NCBI GenBank assembly: GCA_934725085.1
Contig: CAKVAL010000003.1
Span: forward strand, 1-64,000
DNA: 64,000 nucleotides
Direction of reading: 5' to 3'
Source: an uncultured Erysipelotrichaceae bacterium
GTDB lineage: Bacteria > Bacillota_I > Bacilli_A > Erysipelotrichales > Erysipelotrichaceae
The notes beneath the pieces were generated by a model. That model worked only from the letters and a program-made list of their open reading frames with translations. It was not told where the DNA came from and did no database searches. Shown here piece after piece: positions 24,467-32,513 of the stretch. Both the position numbers and the translations under genes were made by a program. The stretch's first letter is position 1. Each line of letters begins with the position of its first letter.

Positions 24467-25188
24467 GAATAACAGTTTTGACTTTGTTTAAGGAACAATT
24501 CGATAGTTTTTTGAATACTTCAATTATTTCTAGAATTCTTGAAAAAGAATTATGTGAAGTAAGGGTAGTTGATATCAGAGACTATTCAAAGGATAAGCAT
24601 AGACATGTAGATGATACACCTTATGGTGGTGGTGCTGGCATGCTTATGAGGGTTGATATCTTGGCTGATGCGATTAGAGCTAATAGAAATGACGATACTT
24701 ATATTTTGTTGACTTCTCCTAAGGCTAAGCCTTATGAAGAAAAGGATGCTTATAGACTATTGGAAAAAGAAGATTTGATGATAGTTTGTGGTCATTATGA
24801 AGGGGTTGATGATCGTATTAGTGACTTTATCGATGAGAATATTTCTATTGGTGATTATGTCTTAACTGGTGGTGAACTACCTGCGATGGTGGTTATGGAT
24901 TCTATCATGCGTTTAATTAATGAGGGTATTAGTAGTGAGAGCCTTAAAGAAGAGTCTTATACTGATGGTTTGTTAGAATATCCTCAATATACAAGGCCTT
25001 TCAATTTTGAAGGTAAGGAGGTTCCTTTTGTGCTTACTAATGGTAATCATAAGGAGATTAAGAAGTTTAATTTAAAGGGTTCTTTAAGAGAAACTTATTT
25101 ATATCGTAAGGATTTATTAGAAAAAAGAGACTTGTCTAAAGAAGAAAAAGAATTATTACAAGAGGTTATCGATGAGCTTGAACATTAA
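24463..25188 (+). CDS. trmD: tRNA (guanine-N1)-methyltransferase
   Basis: The 241-residue SPOUT methyltransferase modifies G37 of tRNAs with SAM. Visible motifs are RHVDDTPYGGGAGMLMR, the trefoil-knot segment IGDYVLTGGELPAMVVMDS and the C-terminal YTRPFNFEGKEVP. It is coupled to rimM by an ATGA overlap. rplS usually follows trmD in Firmicutes; here it lies about 9 kb away. Confidence 0.97.
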   Translation: MRITVLTLFKEQFDSFLNTSIISRILEKELCEVRVVDIRDYSKDKHRHVDDTPYGGGAGMLMRVDILADAIRANRNDDTYILLTSPKAKPYEEKDAYRLLEKEDLMIVCGHYEGVDDRISDFIDENISIGDYVLTGGELPAMVVMDSIMRLINEGISSESLKEESYTDGLLEYPQYTRPFNFEGKEVPFVLTNGNHKEIKKFNLKGSLRETYLYRKDLLEKRDLSKEEKELLQEVIDELEH

Positions 25189-25963
25189 GGTTATTCTTTT
25201 TGATGTAGATAAGACTTTAGTTGATAGAGAATGTCTTATGTCAAATGAATTAAAAGATACTTTATTTAATTTAAAGAATAAGGGATATCTATTAGGTATT
25301 AATTCGGGTAGACCAGTTTTTTCTTCTTTAAGAGTGCTTGAAAAGAATGGGGTTACTGATTTATTTGATATCTTTTATGGTTGTAATGGCCTGGAGTTCT
25401 ATGATACTAAGTCAAAACTAAGTACTTATTTAGATGAAATTGGTGTTGATACTATTCATGAATTAGATAAATTATTTCATGATGATTATCTAGAATTGTC
25501 TTTCTATAAAGATAATAAGATATTATGTTTAAATCATAAGATTAGCGATGAAAATAAGATTAAAGAGTGGGCGAGTGTTCGTTTTGTAGAGCCTAAGTAT
25601 GTTGATTTTTCTAAGATTGATTATGCAATTCCAAAGCTTGTTATCTTATTTAAAAAAGAATATCATAATCAAATAGTTGCTAAAGTTAATAATATCAAGA
25701 ATGATAAAGTAGATATCTTCTTTTCAGGTGATGAATGTTTGGAAATAGTGCCTAGTGGCATAAATAAGGGCACTGCTGTGCTTGATTTGAGTAAGAAGCA
25801 AGCTATTAATCCTAAAAATATTATGACCTGTGGTGACGCTGAAAACGATCTTCCTGCCTTGTTGTTGGGTGAAGGAGTATTTGTTGGAAATAAAAGAGAG
25901 GATATAAAGTATTCTTGCGAATTTAAAGAATTAGCACAATTCTTAAATAATACATTAATGTAA
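25172..25963 (+). CDS. HAD-superfamily hydrolase, Cof type
   Basis: The 263-residue protein has HAD motif I DVDKTLVD near residue 10, motif II in LGINSGRP, the motif III lysine region and motif IV GDAENDLPAL. The cap between motifs II and III is of the Cof (IIB) type, so it is probably a sugar-phosphate or nucleotide phosphatase. It overlaps trmD by 17 bp, so it is transcribed with it. It is the first gene of the segment that separates trmD from rplS. Confidence 0.88.
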   Translation: MSLNIKVILFDVDKTLVDRECLMSNELKDTLFNLKNKGYLLGINSGRPVFSSLRVLEKNGVTDLFDIFYGCNGLEFYDTKSKLSTYLDEIGVDTIHELDKLFHDDYLELSFYKDNKILCLNHKISDENKIKEWASVRFVEPKYVDFSKIDYAIPKLVILFKKEYHNQIVAKVNNIKNDKVDIFFSGDECLEIVPSGINKGTAVLDLSKKQAINPKNIMTCGDAENDLPALLLGEGVFVGNKREDIKYSCEFKELAQFLNNTLM

Positions 25964-25976
25964 CAAAGGAGAAATT

Positions 25977-27140
25977 ATGCAAAATTTTAATTATTGTACA
26001 CCTACAAGATTAATCTTTGGAGAGGGTGTCATCAAGGACTTACCAGAAGTAATGAGTCATTATGGAAAGAAAATTCTTCTTACTTATGGTGGTGGCAGTA
26101 TCAAGAAGATTGGACTATATGATAAGGTTTTAGAGCTTCTTAAAGGTTATGAAATCTATGAGTTACCAAACATTATGCCTAATCCTAAATATGATCCAAG
26201 TGTTTTGGATGGTGTAAGAATGTGCAAGCAACACAATATCGATGTCATCTTATCTGTTGGCGGTGGTAGCGTTCTTGATTGTTCAAAGGCTATTGCGGGT
26301 GGTGCTAAGTATGATGGTGATCCATGGGATTTAATTACTTATAAGGCTGAAACTAAGGATGCTTTACCGATTGTAGACATTATCACGCTTGCTGCAACAG
26401 GAAGTGAATATGATGCAGGTGGTGTTATTTCTAGAACTGAAACTAATGATAAGACATGTTATAGTGATCCACACTTGTATCCTAAAGTATCTTTCTTAGA
26501 TCCTACTTATACTTTTACTGTTTCTAAGAAACAAACAAGTGCTGGTATTGCGGATGCGATGAACCATATTTTTGAACAATATTTCTGTGAAGATTCAACT
26601 ATTCTTAATGATGGTTTTATGGAAGCAGGGCTAAAAAGTTTGATGATTAATGGTAGAAAGTGCCTTGATAATCCTGAAGATTATAATGCTAGAGCTGAGA
26701 TGATGCTTGTTTGTACATATGGTTGTAATGATATTTATAGTCTTGGCAATAGCCAATCAGGTTGGCCATGTCATGGTATGGAACATGCCTTAAGTGCTTA
26801 TTATGATATTACGCACGGCGAAGGATTGGCTATTATTACACCACGTTGGATGAAACATATTTTAAGTGAAAAGACAGTTGATCGTTTTGTGAAATATGGT
26901 ATTAACGTCTTTGGTATTGATAGTAACTTAGATAAGATGGAAATCGCTAATAAGGCAATTGAAAAGACATATAAGTTCTATGAATCTATTAATATTCCTA
27001 TGCATCTAAAAGATGTAGGCATTGATGAATCTAGAATTGAGACAATGGCTAAGCATGTTGCGGATAATGAGGGACTTGAGAATGCTTGGGCTCCATTATT
27101 ACAAGAGGATATTGCGGCTATCTTTAGAGCTTCGCTATAA
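25977..27140 (+). CDS. Iron-containing alcohol dehydrogenase (BdhA/YqhD-like)
   Basis: The 387-residue NAD(P)H-dependent enzyme has the cofactor motif VGGGSVLDCSKAIAGG near residue 94, the iron ligands in GIADAMNHIFEQ and GWPCHGMEHALSA, and ITHGEGLAI. The sequence FNYCTPTRLIFGEG and the overall length match butanol/aldehyde-reducing group III enzymes. It likely reduces an aldehyde to an alcohol to regenerate NAD(P)+ in fermentation. AAAGGAG precedes the ATG, 13 nt after the HAD gene. The antitoxin RNA promoter of the first toxin-antitoxin copy lies in its last codons. Confidence 0.92.
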   Translation: MQNFNYCTPTRLIFGEGVIKDLPEVMSHYGKKILLTYGGGSIKKIGLYDKVLELLKGYEIYELPNIMPNPKYDPSVLDGVRMCKQHNIDVILSVGGGSVLDCSKAIAGGAKYDGDPWDLITYKAETKDALPIVDIITLAATGSEYDAGGVISRTETNDKTCYSDPHLYPKVSFLDPTYTFTVSKKQTSAGIADAMNHIFEQYFCEDSTILNDGFMEAGLKSLMINGRKCLDNPEDYNARAEMMLVCTYGCNDIYSLGNSQSGWPCHGMEHALSAYYDITHGEGLAIITPRWMKHILSEKTVDRFVKYGINVFGIDSNLDKMEIANKAIEKTYKFYESINIPMHLKDVGIDESRIETMAKHVADNEGLENAWAPLLQEDIAAIFRASL

Positions 27141-27147
27141 TAATTTG

Positions 27148-27212
27148 AGTGATAAAGTTCCGGTGTTGTTACTGCAAGTGAAAACCTGACATTGGCGGTG
27201 TCGGGTTTTCTT
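27148..27212 (+). ncRNA. Candidate antitoxin RNA of type I toxin-antitoxin copy 1
   Basis: A promoter TTGCGG (27112-27117)-18-TATAAT (27136-27141) starts a short RNA around 27148. It contains a direct repeat beginning AAAGTTCC and ends at a hairpin, GAAAACCTGACA (27180-27191) with TGTCGGGTTTTC (27199-27210). It runs convergent to the toxin mRNA and shares its terminator. The second AAAGTTCC repeat lies at 27331-27338 in the toxin leader, so this RNA could pair there in trans as well as at the terminator. Inferred from sequence only. Confidence 0.55.
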
Positions 27213-27234
27213 GTACTTCTTTTTGGCTTTGTTG

Positions 27235-27297
27235 TTACTTAAATAGTAACGTAATCAATAGCTTAAGTGCTAAGGCGATAAGATCTACAAGTGCCAT
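27235..27297 (-). CDS. Candidate type I toxin peptide, copy 1
   Basis: The minus-strand ORF encodes MALVDLIALALKLLITLLFK, 20 residues, one hydrophobic helix with a basic end, as in membrane-acting type I toxins. The other copy gives a near-identical peptide. The ATG is partly inside the hairpin ATAGCTTTAGCTAT (27296-27309), which could hide it. The mRNA probably starts near 27390, behind a TATACA -10 box at 27397-27402. Its 5' leader segment 27350-27361 can pair with its 3' segment 27216-27227 (11 of 12 bases). In the upstream frame the start seen in copy 2 is ACG here, so the inner ATG is preferred. Confidence 0.6.
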   Translation of the reverse strand: MALVDLIALALKLLITLLFK

Positions 27298-27483
27298 AGC
27301 TAAAGCTATTTGGAAGTCTTTCGTATAAAAAAGTTCCAATTTTGTTGTTGCCACAAAGAAGCCTCTTCGTAAAAAGATTTTCCTTAAAAAACACAATGTA
27401 TATTCATGTTTCTAATATATGTAATTGCCGTTAAACTCAAAATTTCTACATTTTATAAAAAATTAAAGTGATATACTGAAAGT

Positions 27484-27545
27484 GATGAAATGGTTCAATT
27501 AAAACCACAAGAAAACCCGACAAGTGCGAATGTCGGGTTTTCAAT
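27484..27545 (+). ncRNA. Candidate antitoxin RNA of type I toxin-antitoxin copy 2
   Basis: A -10 box TATACT (27472-27477) precedes a short RNA that carries GGTTCAATTAAAACCACAA (27492-27510). It ends at a terminator with perfect 12-base arms, GAAAACCCGACA (27511-27522) and TGTCGGGTTTTC (27531-27542). The same repeat, 18 of 19 bases, occurs at 27664-27682 on the same strand, where it is template for the toxin mRNA leader. The RNA can therefore pair in trans with that leader, as RNAII does with RNAI in enterococcal par. The -35 box is weak. Confidence 0.6.
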
Positions 27546-27568
27546 TGCTTCTTTGTGGTTAATTTACA

Positions 27569-27631
27569 TTACTTAAATAGTAATGTAAACAATAGTTTTA
27601 TAGCTAAGGCAATTAAATCAACCATCGCCAT
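27569..27631 (-). CDS. Candidate type I toxin peptide, copy 2
   Basis: It encodes MAMVDLIALAIKLLFTLLFK, 17 of 20 identical to copy 1, with only conservative changes. A longer in-frame start at 27658 adds MRQFKIALA (29 residues), but that start is not kept in copy 1. A hairpin ATAGCTTTAGCTAT (27630-27643) covers the inner ATG. The mRNA promoter has TATAAT at 27733-27738. A perfect 14-bp pairing of the mRNA 5' region (27675-27688) with its 3' region (27547-27560) would close the transcript, a known feature of type I toxin mRNAs. No Shine-Dalgarno sequence was found at the inner start. Confidence 0.62.
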   Translation of the reverse strand: MAMVDLIALAIKLLFTLLFK

Positions 27632-27792
27632 AGCTAAAGCTATTTTGAATTGTCTCATGATGAGGTTCAATCAAAACCACAAAGAAGCGTAGAAGTATCT
27701 CCATAAAAGATCCTTCCTAAGAAACACATTTGATTATATTTCTAATATATTATTGGGATGAAACTTAAAAATTCCTACAAAAAACAATCAAA

Positions 27793-28515
27793 TTAATGAT
27801 TGCTTTTAACGTAGATATATTTCGAAGTTAATATGAATTGTTTGTTAATATAGATTACTTTTCCATTTCTTGATTTAACTACTTGTCTTACTTCTAGAAG
27901 TGGGGTTCTAATTGGACAATTTAAATAACTCGCATATTCTTTATTAGCATAATCGATAGTAAAGAAATCGGTGAATGTTTCAGGTGTTATTTTGATTTTT
28001 TCAGTCAAATATTCAATTAAGGATCTATCTTTTATATCATCTTTTAATAAGAAGTCATATTCTTCTCTAAAATAGTCAACCTCTACAATGCATGGAACAT
28101 CATCGACATATCTTATTCTAGTAATTTCAACTAGTTTGTTTGTTGTAGCTTCTAGGTCCGCTAAAATTTCTTTTGGTCCATCTGTAAGTTTACAGTCAAC
28201 GATTACAGTCGATGGTTTAGCGCCTCTTTGGCGACAATTTTCAGTAAAACTACCGCCTTTAGTGATTGATTCGACATGAATTTGTTCTTTAACGAAAGTT
28301 CCTTTTCCGCTTTTTCTGATTAAAATATTCTCATCAACCAATTGTTGAATAGCTGCTCTTACGGTTACCCTTGAAACATTGTAGAGATCTTTTAATTCAA
28401 ATTCGGTAGGAATTTTATCGCCTGGTTTATATTTGCCTGATTCAATATCTCCTTTGATTTCATTGTACAGTTGCTCCCATAATGTTACAGGGGTTAATTT
28501 TTTTAATGTGTTCAT
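27793..28515 (-). CDS. GntR/HutC-family transcriptional regulator with UTRA domain
   Basis: The 240-residue protein has an N-terminal GntR winged helix (LWEQLYNEIKGDIESGKYKP, then IPTEFELKDLYNVSRVTVR) and a C-terminal UTRA effector domain from about residue 90. Such regulators sense sugar phosphates. It was divergent from the PTS operon before the insertion element separated them, so it probably controls that operon. The start has no Shine-Dalgarno sequence; TACAAT lies 6 nt upstream, again suggesting a leaderless mRNA. The left target duplication preserves its promoter and first codons. Confidence 0.93.
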   Translation of the reverse strand: MNTLKKLTPVTLWEQLYNEIKGDIESGKYKPGDKIPTEFELKDLYNVSRVTVRAAIQQLVDENILIRKSGKGTFVKEQIHVESITKGGSFTENCRQRGAKPSTVIVDCKLTDGPKEILADLEATTNKLVEITRIRYVDDVPCIVEVDYFREEYDFLLKDDIKDRSLIEYLTEKIKITPETFTDFFTIDYANKEYASYLNCPIRTPLLEVRQVVKSRNGKVIYINKQFILTSKYIYVKSNH

Positions 28516-28597
28516 GCATTTATTGTAGCAAACATTAAGAATTTAAGCTAAAAATAAAGCTTTTGTTGTTGAATTGCCTATTTAAAAGTTATACAAT
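28483..28597. repeat. Left copy of a 115-bp target-site duplication
   Basis: Bases 28483-28597 are identical to 30696-30810 by eye. The segment holds the first codons of gntR, its promoter and the promoter of the PTS operon. Confidence 0.93.
28522..28527 (-). promoter_or_regulatory. -10 box of a leaderless gntR transcript
   Basis: TACAAT on the minus strand is followed by six bases and the ATG at 28515. TTAGCT, 18 nt further upstream, is a possible weak -35 box. A second copy of this promoter lies in the right target duplication. Confidence 0.5.
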
Positions 28598-30695
28598 CCC
28601 ATCTTTGACAGTTAATAAAAGTAATAAAGCTAGAATACCGCATAAATAGGCCACATTCTAGCTTTTTTGATGTTTTTAAGTGTTGTATGGAAATACTTAA
28701 CTTATAATTTTTTAGCTATTTTATTTAATTGAACTGGATAATAAAATGTTTTATTTATACCTAAGCCAAATACTTGTTCTAATGAATCTAATACATTAGA
28801 ACCTGTGTAACAGGATTTATAGAAGACTCCTTCACAATCTAGGACATTCATATTCTTTAGAGTAGTGATGATTTGGGTAGGAGTGTAATGAGTATTGTTT
28901 CTATCTAATTTTGTTTCAAGTAATCTATAGATTAATAGTGCTGTATAACAGATTAGAAAGTGAGCTTTGATTCTTTCGTTTTTATAATGATAAATTGGTC
29001 TTGTCTCAAAAAATGTCTTCAATACTCTAAAACAGTCTTCTATCTTATATCTATTTCTTTGAACATCAATTATCTCTCTTTCATCTTCATTAAAGATATT
29101 GGTAGCTACACAATAGAAGCCATCATACTTTTCTTCTTCTTTGATTCTTTCTTCATCTAGATAATAATCGGTCTTACTATTTTTCTTACTAGACTTTATA
29201 AAACGAGTAACATCATTAGGACCTTTCTTATAAGTATCTGGATCAATGTGTTCTAATAGGCTCTTAGCTCTTTCTATTTGTCTATTCCTTATGGTCTTTT
29301 GGTATTCAGCCATCTTTCTATTGTAAGTAACTATAATTCTTTGTTTAAGTGTTCCTTTTGATTTCACTTTTCTAGTATTACCGTTTTTAAGAAGTTTGGT
29401 TTCAGTTAAACCTAAATCTACAAGACTATCTACTTCAATAGATTTATAGATATAGCCATTATAGAAATCAAGATTATTAGTATCGTTTTTATCAAATGTT
29501 TTCATAAACTCTAATGAAGCTTTCTTACCGGTAGACGAAAACTTATATTCATAATTATTAAAAACAGCTTGTTTAACAACTTCACTTAACTTCTTAATTG
29601 ATTGAGTTACTACGAATTTTCTACCACCCATATCATTGAAGACACGGATATTTGTATATCCAAGTCCTGCATCTGCACAGTATATGATGTCTTTTCCTTC
29701 AAACATCTTTAATAGTTTCTTTTCACTAGGCACTGCTGATAATGATTCATTATCACTTCCAGGATTTACACACATACTTAAAGGGATACCATCACCATCC
29801 ATAAATAGTCCCATTTGTACTATAGGATTTGGTCTATGTTCCTTAGATACACCATATTTTAATAAACCTTTTATTAGTTCACCAGTTACATCATCGTAAT
29901 AGTCTTCATCTTCCTCTTCTTTTTCAAAGTAAAAGTTTGTGCAATCAAAATAACATACATCAGTGTTTCTTTTAATTACATTATTACTAGAATCAAATAA
30001 GTAAGACAAATAATCATCATAGTTATCTTCTAAGATATCCATAAATCTTGGAATATGTTGATAAGGGAAACAAACATCACCATATAAAGAAGATAACTTA
30101 GATTGTGAATATAACTTACTTCCAGGATCTAATACACGAAGTATAACAAGCGCCATGTTTATAAGATTTGGATCATATGTTATTTTTCTTCCTTTACATA
30201 CCTTATCAAAGAATTCTTTTAAGTTTAAAGAAGCATAGATATCTTTTAAGAAAAAGTAACCAATATTTCTACATAAAGAAGAAGAGGCTATATCTCCATT
30301 ATTGATAATCTTCTCATTTGTCTTAACTGTAAGATTAAATACGATGTTTCCTTTTTCAAATTCCTTATTGTATCTAGCTACTTCTTCAATTGCGAACTGT
30401 AATGGATCTTCATGGTCTTTTAATAGTTCAGAATATTTACCAATACGAGCTATATTCTTAGTTGTAGTCTTCTTGCCATTTCTTACACCTTGTTGAACAA
30501 AGTATGTTGGATCTTTTGATTTTCTATCATAATAAAGTTTCATAGTTGTTTTCCTTTGAATTTTTATATATTATACCATAAAATACAACACCATACAACA
30601 TCCATACAACACAAAAAAATAATAACTTGACATAAAAAAAGCAGCAATTAAGCCACTTTAGAACATTTTATTGATTTACAAGTGTCAAAGTACCG
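28598..30695. mobile_element. IS1634-family insertion sequence, about 2.1 kb
   Basis: The element lies between two 115-bp direct repeats. Its ends carry an imperfect inverted repeat with the core CTTTGACA at 28603-28610 and its complement TGTCAAAG at 30683-30690. One long transposase gene fills it. IS1634 relatives are known for unusually long target duplications of variable size, which fits. The transposase frame is intact, so the insertion looks recent and possibly active. Confidence 0.9.
28702..30543 (-). CDS. IS1634-family (IS4 superfamily) DDE transposase
   Basis: The 613-residue protein has the acidic residues and context of IS1634 transposases: VCYFDCTNFYFE, a long insertion, IIYCADAGLGYTNIRVF, and the C-terminal YRIEDCFRVLKTFFETRPIYH segment (YREK-like, with the third acidic residue). 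The N-terminus MKLYYDRKSKDPTYFVQQGV is typical. A Shine-Dalgarno AAGGAAAA precedes the start. The frame is uninterrupted. The ends of the element and 115-bp duplications flank it. Confidence 0.95.
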   Translation of the reverse strand: MKLYYDRKSKDPTYFVQQGVRNGKKTTTKNIARIGKYSELLKDHEDPLQFAIEEVARYNKEFEKGNIVFNLTVKTNEKIINNGDIASSSLCRNIGYFFLKDIYASLNLKEFFDKVCKGRKITYDPNLINMALVILRVLDPGSKLYSQSKLSSLYGDVCFPYQHIPRFMDILEDNYDDYLSYLFDSSNNVIKRNTDVCYFDCTNFYFEKEEEDEDYYDDVTGELIKGLLKYGVSKEHRPNPIVQMGLFMDGDGIPLSMCVNPGSDNESLSAVPSEKKLLKMFEGKDIIYCADAGLGYTNIRVFNDMGGRKFVVTQSIKKLSEVVKQAVFNNYEYKFSSTGKKASLEFMKTFDKNDTNNLDFYNGYIYKSIEVDSLVDLGLTETKLLKNGNTRKVKSKGTLKQRIIVTYNRKMAEYQKTIRNRQIERAKSLLEHIDPDTYKKGPNDVTRFIKSSKKNSKTDYYLDEERIKEEEKYDGFYCVATNIFNEDEREIIDVQRNRYKIEDCFRVLKTFFETRPIYHYKNERIKAHFLICYTALLIYRLLETKLDRNNTHYTPTQIITTLKNMNVLDCEGVFYKSCYTGSNVLDSLEQVFGLGINKTFYYPVQLNKIAKKL

Positions 30696-30810
30696 TGTTA
30701 CAGGGGTTAATTTTTTTAATGTGTTCATGCATTTATTGTAGCAAACATTAAGAATTTAAGCTAAAAATAAAGCTTTTGTTGTTGAATTGCCTATTTAAAA
30801 GTTATACAAT
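30696..30810. repeat. Right copy of the 115-bp target-site duplication
   Basis: Identical to 28483-28597. It contains a dead copy of the gntR start (first ten codons on the minus strand) and the working promoter of the PTS operon. Confidence 0.93.
30782..30810 (+). promoter_or_regulatory. Promoter of the mannose-family PTS operon
   Basis: TTGAAT (30782-30787), a 17-nt spacer and TACAAT (30805-30810). The box ends on the last base of the duplication, so the left copy at 28569-28597 could also fire, into the insertion element. Confidence 0.6.
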
Positions 30811-30858
30811 GTATTTAGTTAATACAATAGATGACAATATAAAACTATGGAGGAAATC

Positions 30859-31275
30859 ATGAAGAGAAAAGTAGTCTTAGCATCTCATGGAGAACTAAGC
30901 GAAGGTATCGTTAAAAGTGCCAAGATGATTATAGGGGAATTTGAATATGAGGTAATAACTTATACACTACAACTAGGTCATCATCCAGATGAGTTTAAGG
31001 ATGTGTTAGAAGAAGAAATTATGGCTAATGCTGATGTTGAGTATGTTATTATGGTTGATTTATTTGGGGCTAGTGTTGCGAATTCTTTATTTATACTTAC
31101 TTCATATAAAAATGTCAAGATGTTCACTGGTATGAACTTGAATATGCTTCTTTCAGTTCTTGTTGAATATAAGAGTGAATTAAGTGATGCTGATGTTGAA
31201 AATATCGTAAATGATTCAAGGCTTGGTGTGAGAAGTTTAAAGAATGATATTTTAACTGATAATGAAAATTTTTAA
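30859..31275 (+). CDS. PTS mannose/fructose-family EIIA component
   Basis: The 138-residue protein takes phosphate from HPr on the histidine of VVLASHGELSEG (near residue 10) and passes it to EIIB. The EIIA-Man fold is visible in YVIMVDLFGASVANS. ATG 30859 is chosen over 30847 because GGAGG is 8 nt upstream and KRKVVLASHGE is the usual start. It is the first gene of the operon EIIA, BtpA/SgcQ-like, EIIB, EIIC, EIID. Confidence 0.93.
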   Translation: MKRKVVLASHGELSEGIVKSAKMIIGEFEYEVITYTLQLGHHPDEFKDVLEEEIMANADVEYVIMVDLFGASVANSLFILTSYKNVKMFTGMNLNMLLSVLVEYKSELSDADVENIVNDSRLGVRSLKNDILTDNENF

Positions 31276-31290
31276 GGAAAGGAGGAACAA

Positions 31291-32034
31291 ATGGAGAATA
31301 AGAATTTTTTAGGTCTTTTCAAAAACAAGAAGCCAATTATCGCAATGTTACACTTAAAAGGTGATAGCAGAGAAGAAGTATTTAATAGATTTAAAAACGA
31401 ATTAAATACTTATGTCAGATCTGGTGTGGATGCGGTTATAGTGGAAACATACTATGGTGACTATGACAATATGGTAGATGCCTTGGAATATTTATCTAAA
31501 ATTGATTTAGGTATTCCATATGGTATCAATTGTTTAAATGTTGATCATATGGGTTTCTATCTTGCGAAGAAGTATAATGCTTCTTTTGTGCAAGTTGATT
31601 CTGTAGTAGGCCATGTTAAGCCAAGAGATGAGGCTACTATACAAGCTTTTTTTGATGTTGAAAGAAGCGATTATGATGGATGTCTAATTGGTGGTGTAAG
31701 ATTTAAGTATCAACCTATGTTGTCTGTTAATTCACTTGAAGAAGATTTAAAGATCGCTACAGGTAGATGTGATGGAATTTGCGTTACTCAAGATCGCACA
31801 GGACAGGAAACTTCAATGGCTAAGATAGTTGAATTTAGAAATTACTTAAATGATTTCCCACTAATTGTTGCTGCTGGGGTGACTAAGGATAATTTAGAAA
31901 AGTCATTAAGCGTTTGTGATGCAGCTATTGTGGGTAGTTATTTCAAGGACAACTATAAGGATGAAGGCGAAGTTTGTGAAGAACATGTTAAAGAATTTAT
32001 GGAAACAGTAAGGGAGTTACGTAATCATGGTTAA
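31291..32034 (+). CDS. BtpA/SgcQ-family TIM-barrel protein
   Basis: The 247-residue protein has the family start region KKPIIAMLHLKGDSREEVF, GVDAVIVETYYGDYDN, PYGINCLN and a C-terminal phosphate-binding-like AAGVTKDNLEKSL with IVGSYFKD. BtpA/SgcQ proteins accompany sugar transport operons, but their reaction is not settled. AAAGGAGG lies upstream and the 3' end overlaps EIIB by 8 bp. No other catabolic enzyme is in the operon, so this may be the only enzyme acting on the imported sugar phosphate. That is inference. Confidence 0.8.
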   Translation: MENKNFLGLFKNKKPIIAMLHLKGDSREEVFNRFKNELNTYVRSGVDAVIVETYYGDYDNMVDALEYLSKIDLGIPYGINCLNVDHMGFYLAKKYNASFVQVDSVVGHVKPRDEATIQAFFDVERSDYDGCLIGGVRFKYQPMLSVNSLEEDLKIATGRCDGICVTQDRTGQETSMAKIVEFRNYLNDFPLIVAAGVTKDNLEKSLSVCDAAIVGSYFKDNYKDEGEVCEEHVKEFMETVRELRNHG

Positions 32035-32497
32035 ATTAACAAGAGTGGATCACCGTTTATTACATGGTCAAGTTGTTTTTAAGTGGTCAAAGGTTTTAGG
32101 CATTGATTGCATATTGATTGCTAATGATGCGGTAGCTAAAGATGAATTAAGAATGACTGCCTTACGTATGGCAAAACCAAGCACATGTAAGTTAGTAATT
32201 AAGAGTGTTGATGATTCAATTAAAGCACTAAATTCTGGTGTAACTGATAAGTACAAATTATTAATTATCACAGAATCAATCAAGGATGCTTATGCGTTAG
32301 CTAAGTCGGTGCCTGAAATTAAATATATTAATTTAGGTGGTGCTAAGATTGCTGATGATAGAAAACAAATATCTAAGGCAATGTTTGTGTCTGAAGAAGA
32401 TATTAAAATGATTAAGGAACTAAATGAAGATGGCGTTAAACAAGAGATTCAAATGGTTCCGGAAGACGTAGTAGAAGATGTTATGTCTTTAATTTAA
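32027..32497 (+). CDS. PTS mannose/fructose/sorbose-family EIIB component
   Basis: The 156-residue protein has the phosphorylated histidine in VDHRLLHGQV (near residue 14) and the EIIB-Man fold (CILIANDAVAKDELRMTALRMA). It receives phosphate from EIIA and gives it to the sugar. Overlap with the previous gene shows coupled translation. Confidence 0.95.
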   Translation: MVKLTRVDHRLLHGQVVFKWSKVLGIDCILIANDAVAKDELRMTALRMAKPSTCKLVIKSVDDSIKALNSGVTDKYKLLIITESIKDAYALAKSVPEIKYINLGGAKIADDRKQISKAMFVSEEDIKMIKELNEDGVKQEIQMVPEDVVEDVMSLI

Positions 32498-32513
32498 AAA
32501 TTAGGAGGATAAA

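Larger units (their letters stand above)
27148..27740. repeat. Two tandem copies of a toxin-antitoxin locus of about 260 bp
   Basis: Units 27148-27402 and 27484-27740 have the same parts in the same order: short RNA, bidirectional terminator, small minus-strand ORF, start-codon hairpin, leader repeat and toxin promoter near a conserved TATTAGAAA (minus strand). A decayed third unit lies at 34150-34290. The copies have diverged most in the trans-pairing repeats, which would make each RNA specific for its own toxin. Confidence 0.7.

Noticed and set aside
27681..27694. Leader ORF starting with ATG GAG behind AGGAAGGATC in the second toxin mRNA
   Set aside because: The same position in copy 1 is ACG, so the frame is not conserved. 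The ribosome-binding-like site may serve mRNA stability or a non-coding role, but a peptide is not supported.
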